Source of the DNA: Lacinutrix sp. C3R15
Lineage (GTDB): Bacteria > Bacteroidota > Bacteroidia > Flavobacteriales > Flavobacteriaceae
NCBI RefSeq assembly: GCF_018860825.1
Contig: NZ_JAHKPZ010000034.1
Span: forward strand, 310,001-374,000
DNA: 64,000 nt
Direction: 5' to 3'
Part shown: in pieces, positions 27,342-35,635 of the stretch
How the letters are laid out: each line of letters opens with the position of its first letter
Numbering within the stretch: the stretch's first letter is position 1
Translations under genes and position numbers: made by a program
Notes under the pieces: model-generated
Told to the model about the DNA's origin: nothing
Databases searched by the model: none
Seen by the model: only the letters and a program-made list of their open reading frames with translations

Positions 27342-28010
27342 ATGAAATTAAACAAATACATAGATCACACTCTTTTAAAAGCTACTGCAACCAATATAGA
27401 TATCATTAAAACATGTAAAGAAGCCATCTCTCATGATTTCTTTTCGGTTTGTGTAAACTCCTGCCATGTTGCATTAGTAAAAGAACAATTAAAAAATTCA
27501 GATGTTAAAGTATGTAGCGTTATTGGTTTTCCTTTAGGAGCCATGAGTACCAAAGCTAAAGTTGCAGAAACCCAACAAGCATTGCAAGATGGAGCTGATG
27601 AAATTGATATGGTTTTAAATATTGGTTATTTAAAAAGTAATGCTTTTGCATTGGTTTCTAAAGATATTGAATTAGTAAAAAAAGCAATGCCTAATCACAC
27701 TTTAAAAGTAATCTTAGAAACTTGTTATTTAGATGCTGATGAAATTAAAAAAGCAAGTACGCTAGCCATACAAGCTGGAGCAGATTTTATTAAAACCTCA
27801 ACAGGTTTTGGTACAGGAGGAGCAACTATTGAAGCTGTGCAACTCATGAAATCTGTTATAGCAAACGGGAAAACAAAAATAAAAGCTTCTGGAGGAATTA
27901 GAGATACAAAAACAGCTTTAGCATACATTAATCTTGGTGTAGCTAGAATTGGTACCTCTAACGGAATTGCAATTGTTACCGGAAACACCACAGAAGGAGA
28001 CAACTATTAA
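27342..28010 (+). CDS. deoC: deoxyribose-phosphate aldolase
   Basis: Class I aldolase of 222 residues splitting 2-deoxyribose 5-phosphate into glyceraldehyde 3-phosphate and acetaldehyde. Key features are the N-terminal YIDHTLLKATAT, DEIDMVLNIG near residue 87, the Schiff-base lysine in GADFIKTSTGFG near residue 148, and KIKASGGIRD near residue 179. It is followed by deoD 46 bases downstream, a deoxynucleoside salvage pair. Confidence 0.96.
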   Translation: MKLNKYIDHTLLKATATNIDIIKTCKEAISHDFFSVCVNSCHVALVKEQLKNSDVKVCSVIGFPLGAMSTKAKVAETQQALQDGADEIDMVLNIGYLKSNAFALVSKDIELVKKAMPNHTLKVILETCYLDADEIKKASTLAIQAGADFIKTSTGFGTGGATIEAVQLMKSVIANGKTKIKASGGIRDTKTALAYINLGVARIGTSNGIAIVTGNTTEGDNY

Positions 28011-28056
28011 CCACAAGAAATATACATTTTAATATTAAGTACTTATACCAAAACAA

Positions 28057-28755
28057 ATGAGCACACATATAGGAGCCAATAAAGGCGATATTGCAGAAAC
28101 TATTTTATTACCAGGAGATCCTTTACGCGCAAAATGGATTGCAGAAACGTTTTTTGAAAACCCTGTTTGCTTTAATGAAGTTAGAGGCATGCTTGGCTAC
28201 ACAGGAACCTATCAAGGTAAACGCATTTCTGTAATGGGAACAGGAATGGGAGTACCAAGTATTTCTATTTATGCACATGAATTAATTACACAATTTGATG
28301 TAAAAAACCTTATTCGGGTTGGTAGCGCAGGATCTTATCAAGAGCATGTAAAAATTAGAGATGTAGTATTAGCAATGGCTGCCTCTTCTAACTCTGGTTT
28401 AAACGAATTGCGTTTTGGCGGTGCGGATTATGCTCCTACTGCAAATTATGAGCTTTTTAATAAAGCAATTGAAGCAGCAAAAGAAAAAAACATTCCTATT
28501 AAAGCAGGAAATATTTTTACCAGTGATGAGTTTTATGCAGACGATTTTGAATCGTATAAAAAGTGGAGTAAATTTGGTGTACTTTGTGTAGAAATGGAAA
28601 CCGCAGGTTTATATACTGTTGCTGCAAAACACAATGTAAACGCCCTTACCATTCTTACTATTTCAGACTCCTTAGTAACAGGAGAAAAAACAACTAGCAA
28701 AGAAAGAGAAACTACTTTTAAAGACATGATAGAGATTGCATTAGAACTTGCTTAA
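28057..28755 (+). CDS. deoD: purine-nucleoside phosphorylase (DeoD type)
   Basis: Hexameric purine-nucleoside phosphorylase of 232 residues that frees the base and (deoxy)ribose 1-phosphate. Motifs: [14 protein letters not shown] near residue 18, [16 protein letters not shown] near residue 61, [10 protein letters not shown] near residue 87, VEMETAGLY near residue 178 and [16 protein letters not shown] near residue 203. With DeoC it feeds deoxyribose into central metabolism. Confidence 0.96.
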   Translation: MSTHIGANKGDIAETILLPGDPLRAKWIAETFFENPVCFNEVRGMLGYTGTYQGKRISVMGTGMGVPSISIYAHELITQFDVKNLIRVGSAGSYQEHVKIRDVVLAMAASSNSGLNELRFGGADYAPTANYELFNKAIEAAKEKNIPIKAGNIFTSDEFYADDFESYKKWSKFGVLCVEMETAGLYTVAAKHNVNALTILTISDSLVTGEKTTSKERETTFKDMIEIALELA

Positions 28756-28781
28756 TCTTTTTTCTTAAAACGCAACTACTT

Positions 28782-29519
28782 TTATTTTACACGTATATCT
28801 TTTAATTCTATTGTAGAGAGTAGTTTTAATTTACCGTTTTCAAAAGCCTTATCCATTTCTAAAAGGCTAAGGTTTTTGTCTGCTGGTTTAAAATTATTAT
28901 AATCTACAAAACGCAATCCGTTTACAATACGTGCATTATAAGCTTCGCGAAAACGCATGCCTATACCGGAGTCTTCCTGGTAAGAATAGGCTAAAAAATC
29001 TACAGTATAGCTTTCTTTATTTACCCAATACACAAAGACATCATCAAAATCTTCTCCTCCTCCTTCTTCTTGAAAAGTCACTTTAATTTTATGGTAGTTT
29101 TTTCCGTTAATAACAACCGCTCCTAGTTTTGATTTCAAAACCGCTTTATCGTTTAATCCGTAAGGCAATAAAGCAAAATAATGTACCGAATTTACAGATG
29201 CTTCATACTTTACAGCCATACTATCTGCTAGAGTAACAGCTTTATCATCTATAAATCTAGTAAAACCATCATTATTTAAAACATCATGAATAACATGAAT
29301 AGAGTCTTTAAACTCTCGTTGGTATTGATATGTTTCGTTTTTACGAATAGAAGTATATTTAGTTCCTCTAAAATTAAAATGTATTTCTGCATTTGTATAT
29401 TTTTTTCCGCCAGCAACATCAATAGCCTTATTTATAATAGTATCTGCTGTTTCCTTTTTTTCTGAATTACAAGCTATAAACAGAAAACTAATTACAAGTA
29501 GAGGTATTAACTTTTTCAT
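28782..29519 (-). CDS. DUF6503-like lipoprotein
   Basis: A 245-residue predicted lipoprotein: MKKLIPLLVISFLFIACNSE carries a lipobox with Cys at about residue 17. I use ATG 29519; an upstream TTG adds only three residues. The mature part is beta-rich with paired Lys/Glu strands, as in LolA-like lipid-binding folds. It resembles the DUF6503 family of Flavobacteriaceae, of unknown function. It is convergent with deoD and divergent from smpB. Confidence 0.75.
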   Translation of the reverse strand: MKKLIPLLVISFLFIACNSEKKETADTIINKAIDVAGGKKYTNAEIHFNFRGTKYTSIRKNETYQYQREFKDSIHVIHDVLNNDGFTRFIDDKAVTLADSMAVKYEASVNSVHYFALLPYGLNDKAVLKSKLGAVVINGKNYHKIKVTFQEEGGGEDFDDVFVYWVNKESYTVDFLAYSYQEDSGIGMRFREAYNARIVNGLRFVDYNNFKPADKNLSLLEMDKAFENGKLKLLSTIELKDIRVK

Positions 29520-29590
29520 GAAATACAATTTTATTTAGGTTGTCGGAAAATTAATCAATTAATAACATTTTAGTACTTAATTTAATTGTG

Positions 29591-29598
29591 TAATTTTG
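29591..29598 (+). promoter_or_regulatory. -7 box TAATTTTG before smpB
   Basis: TAATTTTG fits TAnnTTTG exactly and ends six bases before the smpB ATG, implying a very short or absent leader. Confidence 0.6.
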
Positions 29599-29604
29599 GC
29601 ACAC

Positions 29605-30060
29605 ATGCAAAAGACTGTAAACATAAAAAACAAAAAAGCCAAATTCGAGTATGAGATACTGGATAAATATACTGCTGGCATTGTTTTAACTGGAACCGAA
29701 ATAAAATCTATTAGAGATAGTAAAGCTTCTATTGCTGAAAGTTTTTGTGAGTTTAATGAGCAAAACGAATTGTTTGTAATAAACATGACCATTCAAGAAT
29801 ACGTTTATGGTAATTATTACAACCACAGACCAAAAGCAGAACGCAAGTTATTATTAAACAAACGAGAATTAAAAAAACTAGCAAAAGATGTTAATACTAA
29901 AGGCTTAACTATTGTTCCGTTACGTTTATTTATAAATGAGAGAGGATTAGCCAAGCTAGTTATTGCTCTTGCTAAAGGGAAAAAACTTTACGACAAAAGA
30001 GAAACCATGAAAGACAGAGATAACAAGCGTGATTTAGATAGAATTAAAAAGAATTTTTAA
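29605..30060 (+). CDS. smpB: SsrA-binding protein SmpB
   Basis: RNA-binding partner of tmRNA in trans-translation, 151 residues. It begins [20 protein letters not shown] with the conserved ALTGTEIKS-like segment [18 protein letters not shown] near residue 29, and ends in the charged tail [14 protein letters not shown] 29605 is preferred over an in-frame TTG inside the -7 box. The tmRNA gene itself is not in this window. Confidence 0.96.
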   Translation: MQKTVNIKNKKAKFEYEILDKYTAGIVLTGTEIKSIRDSKASIAESFCEFNEQNELFVINMTIQEYVYGNYYNHRPKAERKLLLNKRELKKLAKDVNTKGLTIVPLRLFINERGLAKLVIALAKGKKLYDKRETMKDRDNKRDLDRIKKNF

Positions 30061-30170
30061 TCTATAACTGCTTTTTACAGAAAAAAACCTCTTATACCTT
30101 TATTTTATTTACCTTAAAAACACGAATAAACTTCAGTTTTTACCAGCTTGCTAAAACGGATTACTACAAG

Positions 30171-30812
30171 TTAATTCTTATCCTCTAATAAAGGCACAAA
30201 ACGAAACTCGCCAAACTCGTATTTTTCAAACTCTTTTTCTCCTTTTCTTATAAATAAAGTCATTGTTTGTACATCATCACCAACAGGAATCACTAAACGT
30301 CCTCCTATTGCTAACTGACTTAATAAAGGTTTTGGCACAAAAGGAGCACCAGCTGTTACAATAATACTAGCAAAAGGCGCTTCTTCTTTCCACCCTTTAT
30401 AACCATCGCCAAAAATGAGTTTTTTAGGTCTATATCCTAATTTAGGTAAAAACTTACTTGTCTTTTTAAAGAGTTCTTGTTGTCTTTCAATACTATATAC
30501 TTTTGCACCTAACTCACATAAAACAGCTGTTTGGTAGCCACTTCCTGTACCAATTTCTAAAACTTTATCTGAAGGTTTTACTTGTAATAATTCAGATTGA
30601 AAAGCAACAGTATAAGGTTGCGAAATAGTTTGATCTGCAGCAATAGGAAATGCTTTATCTTGATACGCATGGTCTAAAAAGCTTGAATCCATGAACAAAT
30701 GTCTTGGTATTTTTCTAATCGCTGCTAGAACTTGTTTATCTTGTATTCCCTTGACCACTAGAACATCTACTAGCTTTTGTCTTAATCCTTGGTGTTTAAA
30801 AGTATCTTTCAA
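30171..30812 (-). CDS. pcm: protein-L-isoaspartate O-methyltransferase
   Basis: SAM-dependent repair methyltransferase of 213 residues acting on isoaspartyl residues of damaged proteins. Motifs are PRHLFM near residue 35, QTISQPYTVAFQSELL near residue 62, the SAM loop VLEIGTGSGYQTAVL near residue 83 and VTAGAPFVPKPLLSQL near residue 151. The frame starts at a TTG codon (30812); no ATG lies in frame upstream before a stop. The next sequence, KDTFKHQGLR, is the usual N-terminus, so TTG is the likely start. Confidence 0.93.
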   Translation of the reverse strand: MKDTFKHQGLRQKLVDVLVVKGIQDKQVLAAIRKIPRHLFMDSSFLDHAYQDKAFPIAADQTISQPYTVAFQSELLQVKPSDKVLEIGTGSGYQTAVLCELGAKVYSIERQQELFKKTSKFLPKLGYRPKKLIFGDGYKGWKEEAPFASIIVTAGAPFVPKPLLSQLAIGGRLVIPVGDDVQTMTLFIRKGEKEFEKYEFGEFRFVPLLEDKN

Positions 30813-30879
30813 AAATGAGTTAGTTTTAGAATGCTAAAATTAAACAAACATTTTTAAGACAAGAGAAAAAACATCAAAA

Positions 30880-30912
30880 AAAAGCACCAAATGATAACCA
30901 CTTGATGCTTTG
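30880..30912 (-). terminator. terminator of the small exported protein gene
   Basis: On the minus strand, AAAGCATCAA pairs with TTGGTGCTTT (one G:T-type mismatch), followed by a T run. It lies 20 bases after the stop at 30932. Confidence 0.7.
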
Positions 30913-30931
30913 TATTTTATTAAATGAGGGT

Positions 30932-31204
30932 TTAATTAGATACAATTATTTTAAATGTAGTAACATCTTTTGTACCAACCAATACAATCATTTCTTTTGC
31001 TTTTTCAAGAGATGCAGCGTAACCAGAAGCTTTTCCGTAGTTACTTTCTACTTCCCATAAATACATATCTTTTTTATAGCTATTCTTATAAGAATGCAAC
31101 TTTTCTTGTAAGTCTTTTTCTTTTATTTTATGATTTCCGTTACTTGCAGTAATAGTAGTTGTAATAAAAAATACTGCGCTTAATGTTATAATTAATTTTT
31201 TCAT
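30932..31204 (-). CDS. small exported protein of unknown function (90 aa)
   Basis: A 90-residue protein with signal peptide 1-20 (MKKLIITLSAVFFITTTITA). The mature 70 residues are charged and end in a hydrophobic strand (TTFKIIVSN). No cysteine lipobox and no known domain is recognised. It has its own terminator and is divergent from the oxidoreductase gene across 210 bases, consistent with a monocistronic gene. Confidence 0.65.
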   Translation of the reverse strand: MKKLIITLSAVFFITTTITASNGNHKIKEKDLQEKLHSYKNSYKKDMYLWEVESNYGKASGYAASLEKAKEMIVLVGTKDVTTFKIIVSN

Positions 31205-31390
31205 GATAGTATAGAATTAAAGTGAAACAATAACGTGCTCTTATAAGTAGTACATTATATTTACGCAGTGCACATTAACAATAGATTTCGTACAATTCAT
31301 AAACTTGCGTTAAAACCGCGTTAAGAGAATCTTAAAAGGAATTCCTTTAAAAAGTTCTGTAATAAATAACAATAAAAAAATTAAAAATCT

Positions 31391-31398
31391 TATTTTTG
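31391..31398 (+). promoter_or_regulatory. -7 box TATTTTTG before the Gfo/Idh/MocA gene
   Basis: TATTTTTG matches TAnnTTTG and lies 16 bases before the ATG at 31415. Confidence 0.5.
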
Positions 31399-31414
31399 TT
31401 AAAAACGTAAAACA

Positions 31415-32374
31415 ATGCTAAAAGCTGGTGTTCTTGGTGCTGGTCATCTTGGAAAAATTCATTTAAGATTACTTAATCAATCCGAAAAATATAACCTCGT
31501 TGGTTTCTATGATGCTAACGAAGAAAACGCAAAAAAAGTAGCTGCCGAATTTGGCTATACTTATTTTAATTCTATTGAAAAACTTATTGAAGCTGTAGAT
31601 GTTGTTGACATTGTAACGCCTACACTTTCTCACTACGACTGTGCCAGACAAGCCATAGCTAAAGGCAAACATATTTTTATTGAAAAACCAATAACCAATA
31701 CTGTTGAAGAAGCCGAAACCATAAGAACTTTAGTTGCAGAATATGGTGTTAAAGGGCAAGTTGGTCATGTAGAACGTTTTAACCCTGCTTTTATAGCAGT
31801 TAAAGATATGTTAGACAAGCCTATGTTTATAGAAACACATAGACTGGCTGAATTTAACCCTCGTGGTACAGATGTTCCTGTAGTTTTAGACTTAATGATT
31901 CACGATATAGATATTATATTAAGTGTTGTACAATCTAAAGTAAAACATGTTAGTGCTAGTGGTGTTTCTGTAATTAGTGATACGCCAGACATTGCCAATG
32001 CAAGAATAGAATTTGTAAACGGTTGTGTGGCTAATTTAACAGCAAGTAGAATTTCTTTAAAAAACATGCGAAAAACGCGTTTCTTTCAACGTGATGCTTA
32101 TGTATCTGTAGATTTTTTAGAAAAGAAATGTGAGGTAGTAAAAATGAAAGACGCTCCTAAAAATCCAGGAGATTTTGATATGATTTTACAAAACGCAGAA
32201 GGCGTTAAAAAACAAATCTATTTTGATAATCCTGAAATAGCAGGTAACAATGCTATTCTTGACGAGTTAGAATCTTTTGCAGATGCCATTAACAACAATA
32301 CAAAACCTATTGTTACCCTTCATGATGGTACCGAAGCCTTACGTGTAGCAAACATGATTATTGATCAATTTTAG
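31415..32374 (+). CDS. Gfo/Idh/MocA family oxidoreductase
   Basis: NAD(P)-dependent oxidoreductase of 319 residues. The Rossmann loop GVLGAGHLGKIHLRLL (residues 5-20), the EKPITNTVEEAE segment near residue 90 with the catalytic-region Lys, and GHVERFNPAF near residue 117 identify the family. The substrate, normally a sugar or inositol-like polyol, is not readable. It is followed by a palindromic intergenic repeat and then the 3-hydroxybutyryl-CoA dehydrogenase. Confidence 0.9.
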   Translation: MLKAGVLGAGHLGKIHLRLLNQSEKYNLVGFYDANEENAKKVAAEFGYTYFNSIEKLIEAVDVVDIVTPTLSHYDCARQAIAKGKHIFIEKPITNTVEEAETIRTLVAEYGVKGQVGHVERFNPAFIAVKDMLDKPMFIETHRLAEFNPRGTDVPVVLDLMIHDIDIILSVVQSKVKHVSASGVSVISDTPDIANARIEFVNGCVANLTASRISLKNMRKTRFFQRDAYVSVDFLEKKCEVVKMKDAPKNPGDFDMILQNAEGVKKQIYFDNPEIAGNNAILDELESFADAINNNTKPIVTLHDGTEALRVANMIIDQF

Positions 32375-32380
32375 AAGTAA

Positions 32381-32493
32381 AATGCCATTACAAAGCAGGA
32401 ACGATTCAAGTAATCTTTCTAATTAAAATTCCATTTTTACTTTTAAATTATTATACAAACCAATTGCCACGACTTAAAAAAGTCTTGCAATGA
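32381..32493. repeat. degenerate copy of a palindromic intergenic repeat
   Basis: The left arm (ATGCCATTACAAAGCAGG..., then TAATCTTT) and right arm (ATTGCCACGACTT...TTGCAATGA) are imperfect reverse complements. They match the ends of the better copy at 33445-33541. The element fills most of the gap after the Gfo/Idh/MocA gene. Confidence 0.6.
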
Positions 32494-32545
32494 TTAAACA
32501 AAATAACAGGTTTTCGCTTTCGCGGAAAAAGAAAAAATATTTTTT

Positions 32546-33436
32546 ATGAAAAACGTAGCAGTAATTGGAGCTGGAACCATGGGAAATGGTATTGCACATA
32601 CCTTTGCGCAATCTGGATTTCATGTACAACTAATAGATATTAGCGAAGCTTCTTTAGAAAAAGGAATAGCCACCATTTCTAAAAACTTAGATAGAATGGT
32701 TGCTAAAGAAAAAATAACAGAAGCAGATAAAGCAAACACTTTAGGAAACATTACCACATTTACTAATATAGAACAAGGGGTTAAAAATGTAGCACTAGTT
32801 GTTGAGGCTGCTACAGAAAATGTAGATTTAAAACTTAATATTTTTAAGCAATTAGATAAAGCTTGTGCTACAGATACTATTTTAGCATCTAATACATCTT
32901 CTATATCTATTACACAAATTGCAGCTGCAACCAATAGACCAGACAAGGTAATTGGTATGCATTTTATGAATCCTGTGCCAATCATGAAATTGGTAGAAAT
33001 TATTAGAGGCTACAATACAAGTGATGCCGTTACTAATACCATCATGGAACTTTCTAAAAAATTAGGAAAAACACCAACAGAAGTTAATGATTATCCTGGT
33101 TTTGTTGCCAACCGTATATTAATGCCAATGCTTAATGAGGCTATTGAAACCTTATACAATGGCGTTGCTGGCGTAGAAGAAATTGATACGGTTATGAAAT
33201 TAGGTATGGCACACCCAATGGGACCATTACAATTAGCAGATTTTATTGGCTTAGATATTTGTCTTTCTATATTACATGTAATGTATGACGGATTTAAAAA
33301 CCCTAAATACGCACCTTGCCCTTTATTAGTAAATATGGTACAAGCAGGCAAACTAGGTGTAAAATCTGGTGAAGGTTTTTATGATTATTCAGAGAGCAGA
33401 AAAGCAGAGCATGTAGCAAAGCAGTTTTTGAAATAA
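32546..33436 (+). CDS. 3-hydroxybutyryl-CoA dehydrogenase
   Basis: A 296-residue 3-hydroxyacyl-CoA dehydrogenase of the short, single-function type. The NAD loop AVIGAGTMGNGIAHTFAQSG lies at residues 4-23. The catalytic His lies in VIGMHFMNPVPIMKLVEII (about residue 138), and NDYPGFVANRILMPMLNEA is near residue 181. It oxidises or reduces the 3-hydroxybutyryl-CoA/acetoacetyl-CoA pair in fatty-acid or butanoate metabolism. No partner thiolase or crotonase is adjacent. Confidence 0.93.
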   Translation: MKNVAVIGAGTMGNGIAHTFAQSGFHVQLIDISEASLEKGIATISKNLDRMVAKEKITEADKANTLGNITTFTNIEQGVKNVALVVEAATENVDLKLNIFKQLDKACATDTILASNTSSISITQIAAATNRPDKVIGMHFMNPVPIMKLVEIIRGYNTSDAVTNTIMELSKKLGKTPTEVNDYPGFVANRILMPMLNEAIETLYNGVAGVEEIDTVMKLGMAHPMGPLQLADFIGLDICLSILHVMYDGFKNPKYAPCPLLVNMVQAGKLGVKSGEGFYDYSESRKAEHVAKQFLK

Positions 33437-33444
33437 AATGGAAA

Positions 33445-33541
33445 TGTCATTGCGAAAAGCAATAAAAGAGCGACGTGGCAATCTTTATCTTTGTAACTTG
33501 ATTTTAAAAAGATTGCCACATCTTTCGTCTTCACAATGACA
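33445..33541. repeat. palindromic intergenic repeat, best copy
   Basis: TGTCATTG at 33445 pairs with CAATGACA at 33534-33541, and GTGGCAATCTTT (33475-33486) pairs with AAAGATTGCCAC (33508-33519). The 97-base element occupies almost the whole gap between the dehydrogenase and DUF1015 genes. It resembles REP/MITE-like elements known from Bacteroidota genomes; no transposase gene is in the window. Confidence 0.8.
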
Positions 33542-33552
33542 AAACAAAAAAC

Positions 33553-34791
33553 ATGGCTAAAATAATTCCGTTTAAAGCAGTTCGTCCAACAAGAGACAAG
33601 GTAAGTTTGGTAGCATCACGCTCCTACCAAACCTACACACAAGCAGAACGTGAAGCAAGATTAGATTACAACCCGTTTTCTTTTTTACACATTGTAAATC
33701 CTGGTTATAAATATGCACATGAAATTACAGGTGAAGAGCGTTATACTCTAGTAAAAAACAGGTATTTAGAATTTAAAGAAGACACTATTTTTGTTCAAGA
33801 CAAAAAACCATGTTATTACATTTATAAAATTGTAGACAGAGAAAATCAAGTTTTTCATGGTATTGTTGCTGCTGCCAGTGCAGAAGATTATGAAAAAGAC
33901 ATCCTAAAAAAACACGAAGACACTCTAGAAGTTCGAGAAACCGTTTTTAAAGAGTACTTAAAAACCGTTGGTTTTAATGCAGAACCTGTACTACTCACCT
34001 ATCCTGATAATAAAATTATTGCTTCTATTTTAAAGAATACAGAAAAAGAACGAGCAGAATTTGAATTCACAACAACGTATAGAGACACCCATTATCTTTG
34101 GCAAATACAAGACTTAGCAACCATAAAAACCATTGACGAAGAATTTAAAAAAATGAAAACCATTTATATAGCAGATGGGCATCATCGTTCTTCTTCTTCC
34201 TACTTACTATATAAAGACTTAAAAAAAAGTAATCCCAACCATACAGGTACAGAACCTTATAATTATTTTATGAGTTTTTTAATTCCAGAATCCGAATTGC
34301 GTATTCATGAATTTAATCGCTTAATTAAAGATTTAAATGGTTTAAGTAAAGAGGCTTTTTTAATTAAATTAGACACTGTTTTTAGAATAGAAAACAGAGG
34401 CGAAATACCATACAAGCCAAGCAAAAAACATCATTTTAGTATGTATTTAGATGGCGAGTTTTATTCCTTATATTTACGAAAAACCAATTATACATTTAAA
34501 AACGCATTAGATGCACTAGATGCTCAGTTATTGTATACTACTATTTTACAACCTATTTTAGGAATTAAAGATTTAAGAAATGATAACCGAATTAAATATC
34601 TTAACGGAAAGAAAGATATTATAAATTTAAAAAGCATGATAGATAGTGGTGACTTTGCTGTAGGTTTCGGGATGGTACCAGTTACTATACAGGAGATGAA
34701 AAAAATTGCAGACGAAGGATTAAAAATGCCTCCAAAAAGTACGTACATTGAACCTAAACTGCGAAGTGGTGTAACTATTTATGAGTTTTAG
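33553..34791 (+). CDS. DUF1015 family protein
   Basis: A 412-residue cytoplasmic protein of the DUF1015 family. The conserved IIPFKAVRPTRDKV N-terminus and the signature IADGHHRSSSSYLLY near residue 210 are present. Function is not established; some homologues are annotated as serine kinases acting with ADP in amino acid metabolism. It starts 11 bases after the palindromic repeat, so its promoter would have to lie within or before the repeat. Confidence 0.88.
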   Translation: MAKIIPFKAVRPTRDKVSLVASRSYQTYTQAEREARLDYNPFSFLHIVNPGYKYAHEITGEERYTLVKNRYLEFKEDTIFVQDKKPCYYIYKIVDRENQVFHGIVAAASAEDYEKDILKKHEDTLEVRETVFKEYLKTVGFNAEPVLLTYPDNKIIASILKNTEKERAEFEFTTTYRDTHYLWQIQDLATIKTIDEEFKKMKTIYIADGHHRSSSSYLLYKDLKKSNPNHTGTEPYNYFMSFLIPESELRIHEFNRLIKDLNGLSKEAFLIKLDTVFRIENRGEIPYKPSKKHHFSMYLDGEFYSLYLRKTNYTFKNALDALDAQLLYTTILQPILGIKDLRNDNRIKYLNGKKDIINLKSMIDSGDFAVGFGMVPVTIQEMKKIADEGLKMPPKSTYIEPKLRSGVTIYEF

Positions 34792-34875
34792 TTTTAAGGT
34801 AAAAGGCAAAAAAATAACACTTTAGTTGTCTTTTCAAGCACAGTCTAGCAATCTATTAAAAAGGAAACATTAGCA

Positions 34876-35532
34876 ATGAGCATAACAAAAAATTTACAAG
34901 ACATACAATCGCAAATCCCAGAAAACGTAACCCTTGTTGCTGTTTCTAAAACCAAACCTGTTAGCGATATTATGCAAGCCTACCAAACAGGACAACGCAT
35001 TTTTGGTGAAAACAAAATTCAGGACATGGTAGACAAGTATGAAGAAATGCCAAAAGACATTCAATGGCATATGATAGGTCATGTACAACGCAATAAGGTA
35101 AAATACATGGCGTCTTTTGTAAGTTTAATTCATGGTGTTGAAAACTTTAAAACACTAAAAGAAATAAACAAACAAGCAGCAAAACACAATCGTATTATAG
35201 ATTGTTTGTTACAAATAAAAATAGCTTCAGAAGACACTAAATTTGGAATGTCTGCAAACGAAGCTTCCGAGATTTTACAATCGGAAGCATTTTCAGAATT
35301 AAAAAATGTAAATGTTGTAGGTGTTATGGGAATGGCTACTTTTACAGATGACCAAGAACAAATTCGAAATGAATTTAATCTATTAAAATCTATATTCAAT
35401 AACTTAAAAAAAGAAAACAATAAACTCACTACTATATCTATGGGAATGAGTGGCGATTTTAAATTAGCAATACAATGTGGTAGTACCATGGTTCGTGTTG
35501 GAAGTAGTATATTTGGAAATAGAAATTATTAA
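34876..35532 (+). CDS. YggS-family PLP homeostasis protein
   Basis: A 218-residue PLP-binding barrel protein (PLPBP/YggS). The cofactor lysine is in VAVSKTKPVSDI near residue 25. Family motifs GENKIQDMVDKYE, WHMIGHVQRNKVKYM near residue 60 and the phosphate loop MGMSGDFKLAIQCGSTMVRVGSSIFG (split here as MGMSGDFKLAIQ plus VRVGSSIFG) are visible. It controls free PLP and amino-acid balance; no catalytic reaction is established. Confidence 0.94.
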   Translation: MSITKNLQDIQSQIPENVTLVAVSKTKPVSDIMQAYQTGQRIFGENKIQDMVDKYEEMPKDIQWHMIGHVQRNKVKYMASFVSLIHGVENFKTLKEINKQAAKHNRIIDCLLQIKIASEDTKFGMSANEASEILQSEAFSELKNVNVVGVMGMATFTDDQEQIRNEFNLLKSIFNNLKKENNKLTTISMGMSGDFKLAIQCGSTMVRVGSSIFGNRNY

Positions 35533-35538
35533 TTAAAT

Positions 35539-35614
35539 TGTCATTGCTAACAAAAAGAAGCAATCTTACTAATAGAAAAAGATTACCACGTCACAACGTG
35601 CATTGTTATGACAA
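35539..35614. repeat. shorter degenerate copy of the palindromic repeat
   Basis: TTGTCAT at 35539 pairs with ATGACAA at 35608-35614, with an internal AGCAATCTT/AAAGATTACC pairing. The element runs from just after the yggS stop to 21 bases before the probable start of the nuclease gene. Confidence 0.65.
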
Positions 35615-35635
35615 GTATATAAAAAATTAGAACTT

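Noticed and set aside
32505-32535. TTTTCGCTTTCGCGGAAAAA motif as an operator
   Set aside because: It is a partial palindrome reminiscent of a common flavobacterial intergenic motif, but a single copy here gives no functional support.
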